NCBI RefSeq assembly: GCF_025790165.1
Contig: NZ_CP094970.1
Location: forward strand, 3,906,001 to 3,970,000
Direction of reading: 5' to 3'
Source: Solicola gregarius
GTDB taxonomy: Bacteria > Actinomycetota > Actinomycetes > Propionibacteriales > Nocardioidaceae
Length of the DNA stretch: 64,000 nucleotides
Part shown: positions 24,034 through 31,935 of the stretch, one piece after another
How positions within the stretch are numbered: the stretch's first letter is position 1
Layout: each line of letters opens with the position of its first letter
Made by a program: the position numbers and the translations under genes
Notes under the pieces: generated by a model
What the model was told of the DNA's origin: nothing
Databases searched by the model: none
The model's input: only the letters and a program-made list of their open reading frames with translations

Positions 24034-25248
24034 ATGTTGCCACTCGACGGCTTCCGCGTCCTCGATCTGACCCGTTTCCTGTCCGGGCCGTACTGCACGA
24101 TGGTGCTCGCCGAGCTCGGCGCCGACGTGATCAAGGTCGAGCAGCCCGTCACGGGCGACGACTCCCGCAGGCTCGCGCCGAAGGTCAACGACGAGAGCTA
24201 TCCGTTCGCCATGCCGAATCGCAGCAAGCGCAGCATCTCCCTCGACCTGAAGGCGGATCGCGGACGAGGGCTCTTCCTCGAGCTCGCCGCATCCGCCGAT
24301 CTGGTGATCGAGAACTTCCGGCCCGGGGTGGCGACCCGCCTCGGCATCGACTACGACGCGGTACGCGCCGTGCGGCCGGACATCCTGTACTGCTCCATCA
24401 GCGGGTTCGGGCAGACCGGCCCGTACCGCGACCGTCCCGGCTTCGACATCATGGCGCAGGGCATGGTCGGCTTCCTGCGGATGACCGGCCAACCCGACGG
24501 CCGGCCCGCGAAGGTCGGCGTCGCGATCAACGACATCGCCGCGGGCGCCACCGCCATCTACTCGATCCTCGGCGCCCAGATGATCCGCGAGCGCACCGGC
24601 GAAGGCCAGAGCATCGACATCTCACTCGTCGACGCGGGGCTTGCCTGGACCGTGTGGGAGTCGGGCGCCTACTTCGCCGACGGCGAGGAACCCAAGGCGA
24701 CCGGCACCCGCCACCGACGTTCGACGCCGTACCAGGCGTACCGCACCGCCGACGGGTACGTGACGATCGGCGCCAACAACGACCGGCTCTGGGAACGCCT
24801 CGTGACCGGCGTGCTGAAGCGGCCCGACTGGCTGAGCGACGAGCGGTTCGAGTCGCTGCCGGCGCGGATGGCGCACATCGACGAGCTGCAGGACGAGATC
24901 GAGGCGATCACCACAACGCTGCCGACCGCGACCTGGATCGACCTGCTCGACCAGGCCGGCGTACCCGGGGGTCCCGTGCTCACGTACGCCGAGGCGCTGG
25001 CCGACCCGCACATCAGGGCGCGCGACATGGTCGTCGACGTCGAGCACCCGATCATCGGCCCGATGCGCACGATCGGCCCGCCCACCAAGTACTCCGGCCT
25101 CGACACACCCGTCCGCGGCCCGGCGCCGTGGCTGGGGCAGCACACCCGGGAGCTGCTCGCCGAGGCAGGCGTACCCGACGACGAGCTCGACGAGCTGTTT
25201 GCCGCCGGAACGATCTACGACGCACACCCAGAGATGAGCAGGAGCTGA
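24034..25248 (+). CDS. Family III (CaiB/BaiF) CoA-transferase
   Basis: This 404-residue enzyme shows the family III signature near its N-terminus (VLDLTRFLSGPYCTMVLAELGADVIKVEQP). It also has the motif LVIENFRPGVATRLG. The nucleophilic Asp lies in the segment GQSIDISLVDAG, aligned with Asp169 of formyl-CoA transferase. It moves CoA from an acyl-CoA donor to a carboxylic acid and is probably the activating step for the acid imported by TctABC. It is the first gene of the operon behind the IclR operator, and its stop is separated by 1 base from the crotonase start. The substrate acid is not identifiable from sequence. Confidence 0.85.
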   Translation: MLPLDGFRVLDLTRFLSGPYCTMVLAELGADVIKVEQPVTGDDSRRLAPKVNDESYPFAMPNRSKRSISLDLKADRGRGLFLELAASADLVIENFRPGVATRLGIDYDAVRAVRPDILYCSISGFGQTGPYRDRPGFDIMAQGMVGFLRMTGQPDGRPAKVGVAINDIAAGATAIYSILGAQMIRERTGEGQSIDISLVDAGLAWTVWESGAYFADGEEPKATGTRHRRSTPYQAYRTADGYVTIGANNDRLWERLVTGVLKRPDWLSDERFESLPARMAHIDELQDEIEAITTTLPTATWIDLLDQAGVPGGPVLTYAEALADPHIRARDMVVDVEHPIIGPMRTIGPPTKYSGLDTPVRGPAPWLGQHTRELLAEAGVPDDELDELFAAGTIYDAHPEMSRS

Positions 25249-25249
25249 C

Positions 25250-26032
25250 GTGTCCGACCACCTCACGATCGAGCGCGACGGGTCTGTCGCGACCCTCACC
25301 CTGAACCGAGCGGACAGCCACAACGCGATCTCGCTCGGCATGTACCGCGAGCTTCCCGACCTCGTCGCGGGCGTCGATGCCGACCCCGGCGTCAAGGTGC
25401 TCGTCGTCCGTGGCGCCGGCGAGCGGGCGTTCGCCTCGGGCGCGGACATCAGCGAGTTCCAAGAGGTACGCGGCGATGCCGCCAGCGCGAAGGCGTACAA
25501 CGAGCACGTCGCGGCGGCAGAGCACGCACTCGAGTCGTTCTCGAAGCCGACCGTGGCGATGATCCACGGCTACTGCATCGGCGGCGGGTTCGGCCTCGCG
25601 CTGGCCTGCGATCTGCGTTTCGGCGACGAGCGCTCCCGCTTCGCGATCACCCCGGCGAAGCTCGGGCTGGTCTACAGCCTGGAGTCGACCAAGCGCCTCG
25701 TCGACCTCGTCGGGCCGGCCCGTACCAAGTGGGTGCTCTACTCCGGGCAGCAGATCCGCGCCGAACGCGCGCTCGCGCTCGGCGTACTCGACGAGCTGTA
25801 CGACGCGGCCGAGCTCGAGGAGCAGACGTACGAGTTCTGCCGGCTCGTGACGACGCGCGCGCAGTTCAGCGTACGTGCCGCCAAACAGATCGTCGGGCGC
25901 ATCACGAACGGTCAGGTCGAGGACGACGAGCACACGACGCACCTGCGTAACTCGTCCTTCGATACCGACGACTACGCCGAGGGCGTACGCGCGTTCCTGG
26001 CGAAGCGGAGCCCGGAGTTCACGTGGTCATGA
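25250..26032 (+). CDS. Crotonase-family enoyl-CoA hydratase/isomerase
   Basis: The 260-residue protein has crotonase oxyanion-hole segments: AGERAFASGADISEFQ, and IHGYCIGGGFGLALACDLRF. In the place of the PE(x)xLG segment carrying the first catalytic Glu of classical hydratases it has TPAKLGLVYSLESTKRL, so that Glu is missing. It may therefore be an isomerase, decarboxylase or hydrolase of the superfamily, not a simple hydratase. The start is GTG at 25250, directly after the CoA-transferase. The stop overlaps the start of the thioesterase gene (ATGA). Confidence 0.8.
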   Translation: MSDHLTIERDGSVATLTLNRADSHNAISLGMYRELPDLVAGVDADPGVKVLVVRGAGERAFASGADISEFQEVRGDAASAKAYNEHVAAAEHALESFSKPTVAMIHGYCIGGGFGLALACDLRFGDERSRFAITPAKLGLVYSLESTKRLVDLVGPARTKWVLYSGQQIRAERALALGVLDELYDAAELEEQTYEFCRLVTTRAQFSVRAAKQIVGRITNGQVEDDEHTTHLRNSSFDTDDYAEGVRAFLAKRSPEFTWS

Positions 26033-26664
26033 GCGGCGAGGGCACAGCGAACGGAGTGGGCGGTGCGAGGCACGAGCGACGCCCGCGGAGTGAGCGAGCA
26101 ACGAGCGCGATGTCGGGGGTGAGCGGCGAGGGCACAGCGAACGGAGTGGGCGGTGCGAGGCACGAGCGACGCCCGCGGAGTGAGCGAGCAACGAGCGCGA
26201 TGTCGGGGGTGAGGGGCGAGGGCACAGTTGACGCGAGCGCGGTCGAGCGCGCCCGACGCGCAACGGACGAGGCCGAACCGGAGTTCGGGAAGTTCTTCCT
26301 GGCCAGGTTCCTCGACCTCGACATCAGCTACGACGACGAACGGCAGTCCTGCACCGTACGACTGCCGTACGCATCGCACCTGTGCAACCCGCAGGGGTCT
26401 GTGCACGGGGGAGTTATCACGACGGCGATGGACATCTCGATGGGGCATCTGTGCCATCGGTACCTCTCCACCGCCGTCACGATCGAGATGCAGCTGCGGT
26501 TCTTCCGCCCGCTGACCGGCGACGGCACCTGTGTCGGTGAGCTGCTGCGGCCCGGCCGCAGGATCGTGCACCTCGAGTCCCGCCTGTACGACGACGACAA
26601 CCGACTCACTGCAGTTGCGACCGGCTCGTGGCACCGTCTCGATGCCGCGCCGGCCGTGAACTAG
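26029..26664 (+). CDS. PaaI-like hotdog-fold thioesterase with repeat-derived N-terminus
   Basis: The conserved part, from about residue 70 on, is a hotdog domain with the PaaI-type motif NPQGSVHGGVITTAMDISMGH and a second strand FRPLTGDGTCVGELLRPGR. It would hydrolyse acyl-CoA esters of the pathway. The longest reasonable start, ATG 26029, overlaps the crotonase stop (ATGA). It then places two exact copies of a 30-codon repeat (SGEGTANGVGGARHERRPRS...) at the N-terminus. Starts at 26110 or 26200 remove one or both copies. The 26200 start gives about 154 residues, the usual family length. Which start is used is undecided; GGAG before 26029 is the better ribosome site. Confidence 0.75.
   Translation: MSGEGTANGVGGARHERRPRSERATSAMSGVSGEGTANGVGGARHERRPRSERATSAMSGVRGEGTVDASAVERARRATDEAEPEFGKFFLARFLDLDISYDDERQSCTVRLPYASHLCNPQGSVHGGVITTAMDISMGHLCHRYLSTAVTIEMQLRFFRPLTGDGTCVGELLRPGRRIVHLESRLYDDDNRLTAVATGSWHRLDAAPAVN
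26031..26227 (+). repeat. 90-bp perfect tandem duplication plus partial third copy
   Basis: The copies at 26031-26120 and 26121-26210 are identical over 90 bases. A third, partial copy at 26211-26227 matches 16 of 17 bases. The unit is a multiple of three, so reading through it stays in frame. It contains an in-frame ATG near its end, which multiplies possible starts for the thioesterase. Confidence 0.95.
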
Positions 26665-26673
26665 GAGGCTGGC

Positions 26674-27657
26674 ATGCACCGGATACTCATCGCGGCGTCC
26701 GCGACCGTACTCGCGGTCGGACTCACCGCCTGCGCCGCCGGAGGTACCGACAGCGCGTCCACCGACACGAAGGACTATCCGTCCCAGGACCTCGACTGGA
26801 CGATCGCGTTCGGCCCGGGCGGCGGCAACGACATCATGTCCCGTCAGCTGGTCGACATCATCGAGTCCGAGGACCTGTACCCGGGCAACATCACGGTCGA
26901 GAACATGGACGGCGGCAGCGGAGCGAAGGGCTGGGGCCACCTGTACAGCCAGGCGGGCAGCGGCTACGACATCTCGACGACGTCGGGCTCGTTCCTCACC
27001 ACGCCGTTGCAGGCCGATACCGGCTGGACGTACGAGGACTTCACCCCGGTCGGTCTGACGGCGACCGACGCCGCGGTGTTCCTGGTCGACAGCGACTCGG
27101 GCATCAAGACCTGGGACGACTGGGTCAAATACGCGAAGGACAAGGGGAAGGTCGTCGTCGGCGGAATCGGCACCGTGAACGTCGACTACATCGTGCACGC
27201 GATGCTGGCGGAGCATGAGGGCTACGAGATCGACTACGTGCCGTACAACGAGGAGGGCCAGGTCCAGACCTCCTTGCTCAGCGGCGCACTCGACGCGGCC
27301 GTGTCGAATCCGGCGGAGGTTCTCGGCCAGATCGAGTCGGGCGACATGACGCCGCTGCTGTACACCGGGAACGAGCCGATGAAGGCGCTGCCCGACGTAC
27401 CGACCGCGGAGTCGATCGGTGTCAAGAACGTCCCCACGATGCCGCGCGGCGTGATCCTGCCTCCCGATGTCCCCGACAGCGTCCGCGACTGGTGGATCGA
27501 CGCCATGAAGCAGGTCGTGAAGACCGACCAGTGGCAGAAGTACCTCGACCAGAACAACCTGTCGGCCGACGTACGCTGGGGCGACGACTTCGAGACGTAC
27601 CTCGACGACACGGCGACCGAGCTGGAGACCAAGCTCGAGGACCTGGGCGCGCTGTGA
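26674..27657 (+). CDS. tctC: TctC-type extracytoplasmic solute-binding lipoprotein
   Basis: The 327-residue protein has a lipoprotein signal peptide ending in the lipobox LTAC (Cys20), so it is anchored outside the cell. The mature part follows the Bug/TctC fold: WTIAFGPGGGNDIMSRQLVDII near the N-terminus, then the ITVENMDGGSGAKGWG loop and a C-terminal LPPDVPDSVRDWW segment. It binds a carboxylate and delivers it to the TctAB membrane channel. GGAGG lies before the ATG. It is the first gene of a complete tripartite tricarboxylate transporter, in the order C-B-A. Confidence 0.88.
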   Translation: MHRILIAASATVLAVGLTACAAGGTDSASTDTKDYPSQDLDWTIAFGPGGGNDIMSRQLVDIIESEDLYPGNITVENMDGGSGAKGWGHLYSQAGSGYDISTTSGSFLTTPLQADTGWTYEDFTPVGLTATDAAVFLVDSDSGIKTWDDWVKYAKDKGKVVVGGIGTVNVDYIVHAMLAEHEGYEIDYVPYNEEGQVQTSLLSGALDAAVSNPAEVLGQIESGDMTPLLYTGNEPMKALPDVPTAESIGVKNVPTMPRGVILPPDVPDSVRDWWIDAMKQVVKTDQWQKYLDQNNLSADVRWGDDFETYLDDTATELETKLEDLGAL

Positions 27658-28160
27658 CTGCCCGCGCCGTCGACAGGACACCGCGGCTGCCGCGGTGGCT
27701 GACGCCGCAGGTCGCGTTCCTCGCCGTGCTCCTCGTGCTGTTCCTCGCGTACACCGAGATGGCGTTCGGGATGGAGTGGCGTACGCCGGCAGGGCGCATC
27801 GGCGCCGGGGTCTTCCCTCGCATCGTCGGCAGTCTCGCGATCGTGACGATCGCGATCGCGCTGTACCGCGAGGTCCGGCGGCCCCAACCCGCCGGCGAGC
27901 CGGCCACCGAAGGACAGGGGAGCCACCCGGTCGCCACGCTGGCAATGGTGGCCGCCGCGGCGTTCGTGACGTACTGGTTCCTGCTGCTCGGTGCCGTGTT
28001 GACCGGTGCGGCGTTCCTGGTCGGCGCGCTCTGGATCCTCGACCCGCGCCATCGCGTACGCGCGGTGGTCCTCGGGATCGCGCTGCCGGTCGCGATGTAC
28101 CTGCTGTTCCAGACCGGGCTGAACGCCGGACTGCCCGACGGCATCCTGCCGATGCCCTGA
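27654..28160 (+). CDS. tctB: TctB-family small membrane subunit
   Basis: The 168-residue protein starts at a GTG overlapping the tctC stop (GTGA). It has four hydrophobic segments: VAFLAVLLVLFLAYTEMAFG, FPRIVGSLAIVTIAIALY, ATLAMVAAAAFVTYWFLLLGAVL with its extension, and VVLGIALPVAMYLLFQTGL. A PAGRIGAGVFPRI segment is typical of TctB. It is the small, poorly conserved membrane partner of TctA in the sodium- or proton-coupled carboxylate importer. Confidence 0.85.
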   Translation: MTARAVDRTPRLPRWLTPQVAFLAVLLVLFLAYTEMAFGMEWRTPAGRIGAGVFPRIVGSLAIVTIAIALYREVRRPQPAGEPATEGQGSHPVATLAMVAAAAFVTYWFLLLGAVLTGAAFLVGALWILDPRHRVRAVVLGIALPVAMYLLFQTGLNAGLPDGILPMP

Positions 28161-28173
28161 GGAGGCGTACCTG

Positions 28174-29757
28174 ATGGACCTCGTCACCCACGGCATCGTC
28201 AACATCCTGACGGTGCAGAACGTCCTGATCCTCGGCGCGGGCGTGCTGATCGGCATGGTCGTCGGCGTCATCCCGGGACTCGGGCCGTCTGCCGGGTTGG
28301 CGATCCTGCTCCCGCTGACGTTCGGCCTCGACCCGACGAGCGCGATCGTGATGCTCGCCGCCGTGTACTACGGCGCGATGTACGGCGGCACGATCACGTC
28401 GGTGCTGATCAACACGCCGGGTGAGTCGGCGACGGTGGCGAGTACGTTCGACGGATACCCCCTGGCGCGCAAGGGCCGTGCGGGTCCGGCGCTGGTGATG
28501 GCCGCGATCGCGTCGTTCGTGGCCGGTACGATCGGCGCGATCCTGATGAGCGTCGCCGCGCCCATCACCGCGTCGTTCGCGAGCAGCTTCGGGCCGCCCG
28601 AGCTGTTCCTGCTCACGATCGCCGGCCTGCTCACCCTGGTGGTGATCCTGCAGGGCAACAAGCTGCTCGGGCTCCTCTCCGCACTCATCGGGTTCGCCAT
28701 CGCGACGGTCGGCATCGACATCGGCGGGGGAGAGCAGCGCTATACGTTCGGGTCGACCGAGCTGATCAACGGCATCGACTTCATCCCGGTCGCGATCGGC
28801 CTGTTCGGCGTCGGCGAGATCCTTTACACGCTCTGGCAGGGCGGCCACCTCGAACGCCTCGGGTTCTTCGGTGTCGGCAACAGCGGCAAGTCGTTCTGGC
28901 CGAACCGTGAGGACTACCGAGAGTCGCGTGGTCCGATGCTCCGCGGCTCCTTCCTCGGCTTCGGAGTCGGCCTCGCTCCGGGTGCCGGCGCGACCGTGGC
29001 GTCCCTGATGTCGTACAACCTCGAGAAGTCGATCTCCAAGCATCCCGAGAAGTTCGGCAAGGGTGCGATGCCCGGACTGGTCGGTCCGGAGGCGGCGAAC
29101 AACGCCGCTTCGGCGGGCGCGATGGTGCCGTTGCTCACCCTCGGCATCCCTGGCTCGGCGTCGACGGCCGTCCTGATCGGCGGCTTCCTGATGTGGGGTC
29201 TGCAGCCGGGACCGTTGCTGATGGAGGAGAACCCCGACTTCGCCTGGGGGCTCATCGCCAGCATGTACCTCGGCAACGTGATGCTGTTGGCCGTCAACGT
29301 GTTCTGCATACCGGTCTTCGCGAGCATCGCGCGCGTACCGTTCCGAGTGCTCGGCCCCATCGTCATCGTGCTCTGCATCTTCGGCACTTACACGGTCAAC
29401 TCGAGCATCGTCGAGGTGCAGATCATGCTCGCCTGCGGCGTGTTGGGCTTCTTCATGCGGCGGGTCGGCATGTCGCCTGCCGCCTTGGTGATCGCACTGG
29501 TGCTCGGTCCGCTCGCCGAGGAGACGCTCCGGCAGACCATGATCGTCTCGGGTGGCGATCTGAGTATCTTCGTCGAGCGCACCGGGTCGCTGGTACTGCT
29601 GATCGCCGTCGCCGTTCTGATCGCGCTGCCGCTACTCGCCCGGCCGATCTCATCCGCAGTACGCGGTGCGGTCGCGCGGGTGGGACACACCAGACGTGCC
29701 TCGGAGTCCGGCGACGCCGAGGAGACGACCGACGATCGAGAGGACGCGCACCGGTGA
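28174..29757 (+). CDS. tctA: TctA-family large membrane subunit
   Basis: The 527-residue membrane protein carries the two TctA glycine/proline-rich signatures. One is VVGVIPGLGPSAGLAILLPL near the N-terminus. The other is LAPGAGATVASLMSYNLEK with the downstream LTLGIPGSASTAVLIGGF segment. About 11-12 transmembrane helices are expected. It is the transport channel of the tripartite system. GGAGG precedes the ATG by about 9 bases. Its charged C-terminal tail (SESGDAEETTDDREDAHR) ends in a GTGA overlap with the flavoprotein gene, so uptake and oxidation are genetically coupled. Confidence 0.9.
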   Translation: MDLVTHGIVNILTVQNVLILGAGVLIGMVVGVIPGLGPSAGLAILLPLTFGLDPTSAIVMLAAVYYGAMYGGTITSVLINTPGESATVASTFDGYPLARKGRAGPALVMAAIASFVAGTIGAILMSVAAPITASFASSFGPPELFLLTIAGLLTLVVILQGNKLLGLLSALIGFAIATVGIDIGGGEQRYTFGSTELINGIDFIPVAIGLFGVGEILYTLWQGGHLERLGFFGVGNSGKSFWPNREDYRESRGPMLRGSFLGFGVGLAPGAGATVASLMSYNLEKSISKHPEKFGKGAMPGLVGPEAANNAASAGAMVPLLTLGIPGSASTAVLIGGFLMWGLQPGPLLMEENPDFAWGLIASMYLGNVMLLAVNVFCIPVFASIARVPFRVLGPIVIVLCIFGTYTVNSSIVEVQIMLACGVLGFFMRRVGMSPAALVIALVLGPLAEETLRQTMIVSGGDLSIFVERTGSLVLLIAVAVLIALPLLARPISSAVRGAVARVGHTRRASESGDAEETTDDREDAHR

Positions 29758-30953
29758 AGGCGGCGGTCGTCGGAGGCGGCATCGTGGGTGCCGCCGTCGC
29801 GCGCCGGATCCTCGACGTCGACTCCTCCGCGGAGGTGACCCTGTACGAGAAGGAGGACGCGCTTGCCGCCCACCAGACGGGGCGCAACAGCGGGGTGGTG
29901 CACGCGGGGCTGTATTACACGCCGGGCTCGGCGAAGGCGCGGCTGTGCCGTCGCGGAGTCGCGATGCTGCGCGAGTTCTGCTCCGAGCACGGCATCGCGT
30001 ACGACGAATGCGGCAAGATCCTGGTGGCACTCGACGAGCGACAGCGCTCCAGGCTCGTCGACATCGAGCAACGCGCGAAGGCGAACGGAGTGCCGGGCGT
30101 ACGCACCATCGGCCCGGACGAGATCCGCGAGCGCGAGCCGAACGTACGCGGCGTGGCCGGCCTGCTCTCACCGACGACGGCGATCACGGACTTCCCGGCG
30201 GTCACCCGCGCGCTGGTGGCCGATGCCGCCGCGTTGGGCGCCACGATCAGGCTCGGCGCCCGGGTCGTGTCGCTGCAGCGGGACGCGGGTCGGGTTGTCG
30301 TCGGTGCCGAGTCGGACGGCGGTGCCGAGTCCGACACGTACGACGTGGCGGTGCTGTGCGCGGGCGTGCACTCCGATCGCGTGGCGAGCCTGGCCGGTGA
30401 CACCGCTGAGCCGCAGATCGTGCCGTTCCGCGGCGAGTACTACCTCCTGCGCGACGACCGGCGTGACCTCGTGCGCGGCCTGATCTATCCGGTGCCTGAT
30501 CCGCGCTATCCCTTCCTGGGCGTGCATCTGACGCCCACCGTCGGCGGCGACGTGATGGTCGGCCCGAACGCCGTGATGGCCCTCGCGCGCGAGGGGTACG
30601 CATGGCGCGACGTGTCGCTTCGCGATCTCGCCGAGATCGCCCGCTCGGAGGCGTTCCGGCGGTTCGCGCGTACGCACTGGCGCACGGGCGTGCGCGAGCT
30701 GGCGGGATCACTGAGTCGACGCAGGTTCGTCGCCGCGGCGCGTGCGTACGTGCCGTCGCTGCGCGACACCGATGTCGTGCCCGGGCCGCGGGGCATCCGG
30801 GCCCAGGCGCTCGACCCGGACGGTAGTCTCGTCGACGACTTCCGCATCCACCGGCGTGGCTCGGTGGTCGCGATCCGCAACGCGCCGTCGCCGGCGGCCA
30901 CATCGTGCCTCGCGATCGCCGAGCAGGTCGTCGACGAAGCGCTCGGACGATGA
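29754..30953 (+). CDS. lhgO: L-2-hydroxyglutarate oxidase-like flavoprotein
   Basis: The 399-residue flavoprotein has an FAD-binding GxGxxG (VVGGGIVGAAVARRIL). It also has the LhgO-type signature HQTGRNSGVVHAGLYYTPGS followed by AKARLCRRG, and a C-terminal GIRAQALDPDGSLVDDF segment. In E. coli, LhgO (YgaF) oxidises L-2-hydroxyglutarate to 2-oxoglutarate, passing electrons to the membrane quinone pool. The GTG start overlaps the tctA stop. The linkage to TctABC suggests the imported compound is, or is converted to, a 2-hydroxy-dicarboxylate. Relatives acting on other 2-hydroxy acids cannot be excluded. Confidence 0.82.
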   Translation: MKAAVVGGGIVGAAVARRILDVDSSAEVTLYEKEDALAAHQTGRNSGVVHAGLYYTPGSAKARLCRRGVAMLREFCSEHGIAYDECGKILVALDERQRSRLVDIEQRAKANGVPGVRTIGPDEIREREPNVRGVAGLLSPTTAITDFPAVTRALVADAAALGATIRLGARVVSLQRDAGRVVVGAESDGGAESDTYDVAVLCAGVHSDRVASLAGDTAEPQIVPFRGEYYLLRDDRRDLVRGLIYPVPDPRYPFLGVHLTPTVGGDVMVGPNAVMALAREGYAWRDVSLRDLAEIARSEAFRRFARTHWRTGVRELAGSLSRRRFVAAARAYVPSLRDTDVVPGPRGIRAQALDPDGSLVDDFRIHRRGSVVAIRNAPSPAATSCLAIAEQVVDEALGR

Positions 30954-30978
30954 CGTGCGACCGACGAACGGAGTATCC

Positions 30979-31818
30979 ATGAACCTCGCGACCGTGTCCG
31001 GTGTCTCTGGCGAGGAGGCGGTGGTCGTGGGCGAGCAGGGAGTCGTCCGCGTCGCCGACGTCGTTGCCGACGCGCCGACCACTGTGCTCGCGCTGTTGGA
31101 GAGTGGGCGTGCGGACGAGGTCCTCGCCGCCGCTGAGTCGACGCCCGTCGATTCGTACGCGCCGCTCGACTCCGTGCGGTTCACCGCGCCGTACCGGCGG
31201 CCGCACAAGATCTGGGGCATCGGGCTGAACTACGTCGACCACGCGGGCGACCTGTCGGAATCGGTACCCGAGGAGCCCGCGTCGTTCATCAAGGCCGACC
31301 ACACGGTCATCGGCGACGGCGACCCGATCACGATCCCGCGGCAGAGCGAGCGTACGACCGCCGAAGCCGAGCTGGGGCTGGTGATCGGGCGCGAGTGCCG
31401 TGACGTCGCCGAGGCGGATGCATTGTCGTACGTCTTCGGGGTGTGCACGATCCTCGACCAGACCGCCGAGGACATCCTGCAGCGCAACCCACGCTTCCTC
31501 ACCCGATCGAAGAACTTCCCGGGCTTCTTCTCGTTCGGCCCACAGCTCGTGCCGATGAGCTCGCTCGGCGACTTCGCCGACGATCTGGGCGATGTCGAGG
31601 TCGCGACCATCCACAACGGTCGGGTGCATCGGCGCAACACCGTTGCGCACATGCGTTACAGCCCTGCGCACCTCGTGGCGTTCCACTCGCAGGTGATGCC
31701 GCTGTACCCGGGCGACATCATCTCGACCGGTACGCCGGGCGCCGTGGTCATCGAGTCGGACGATGTCGTCGAGTGCGACATCCCCGGCATCGGCCGCCTC
31801 CGCAACCCGGTCGCCTGA
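30979..31818 (+). CDS. Fumarylacetoacetate hydrolase-family protein
   Basis: The 279-residue protein has the FAH catalytic domain from about residue 75. It starts KIWGIGLNYVDHAGDL, a form of the family's GLNYxxHA opening. Metal-binding acidic residues lie in TTAEAELGLVIGRECRDV, and the end is marked by PGDIISTGTPGAV. Family members hydrolyse or decarboxylate beta-keto acids and oxaloacetate, or hydrate 2-oxo-dienoates. It ends the IclR-controlled operon, 25 bases after lhgO, and is followed by a long palindrome. Oxaloacetate or acylpyruvate turnover would fit the dicarboxylate context, but this is inference. Confidence 0.85.
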   Translation: MNLATVSGVSGEEAVVVGEQGVVRVADVVADAPTTVLALLESGRADEVLAAAESTPVDSYAPLDSVRFTAPYRRPHKIWGIGLNYVDHAGDLSESVPEEPASFIKADHTVIGDGDPITIPRQSERTTAEAELGLVIGRECRDVAEADALSYVFGVCTILDQTAEDILQRNPRFLTRSKNFPGFFSFGPQLVPMSSLGDFADDLGDVEVATIHNGRVHRRNTVAHMRYSPAHLVAFHSQVMPLYPGDIISTGTPGAVVIESDDVVECDIPGIGRLRNPVA

Positions 31819-31824
31819 GGGTGC

Positions 31825-31912
31825 GGTTTACCACGGGCCCATGGGAAACCGCGCCACTAGGTAGCAAACTTGCTGGGTAGCGGCGCGGAATCCCATGGGC
31901 CCGTGGTAAACC
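31825..31912. terminator. Long compound inverted repeat between convergent genes
   Basis: Perfect 22-bp arms (31825-31846 and 31891-31912) enclose 44 bases that contain their own short hairpin (AGCAA/TTGCT). A competing stem, GCGGTTT (31823-31829) with AAACCGC (31846-31852), overlaps the left arm. Another, between GGGTAGCGGCG and its complement at 31914-31924, overlaps the right. It lies between the operon end and the convergent exporter gene, and probably ends both transcripts. Confidence 0.7.
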
Positions 31913-31935
31913 ACGCCGCTACCCGGCAACCTGCG

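Noticed and set aside
26031-26227. CRISPR-like array
   Set aside because: The 90-bp units are directly abutting with no spacers and only two full copies.
25972-29043. A 1023-codon minus-strand frame with a repeated segment
   Set aside because: It is antisense to the Tct operon. The apparent protein repeat is only the 90-bp DNA repeat read backwards.
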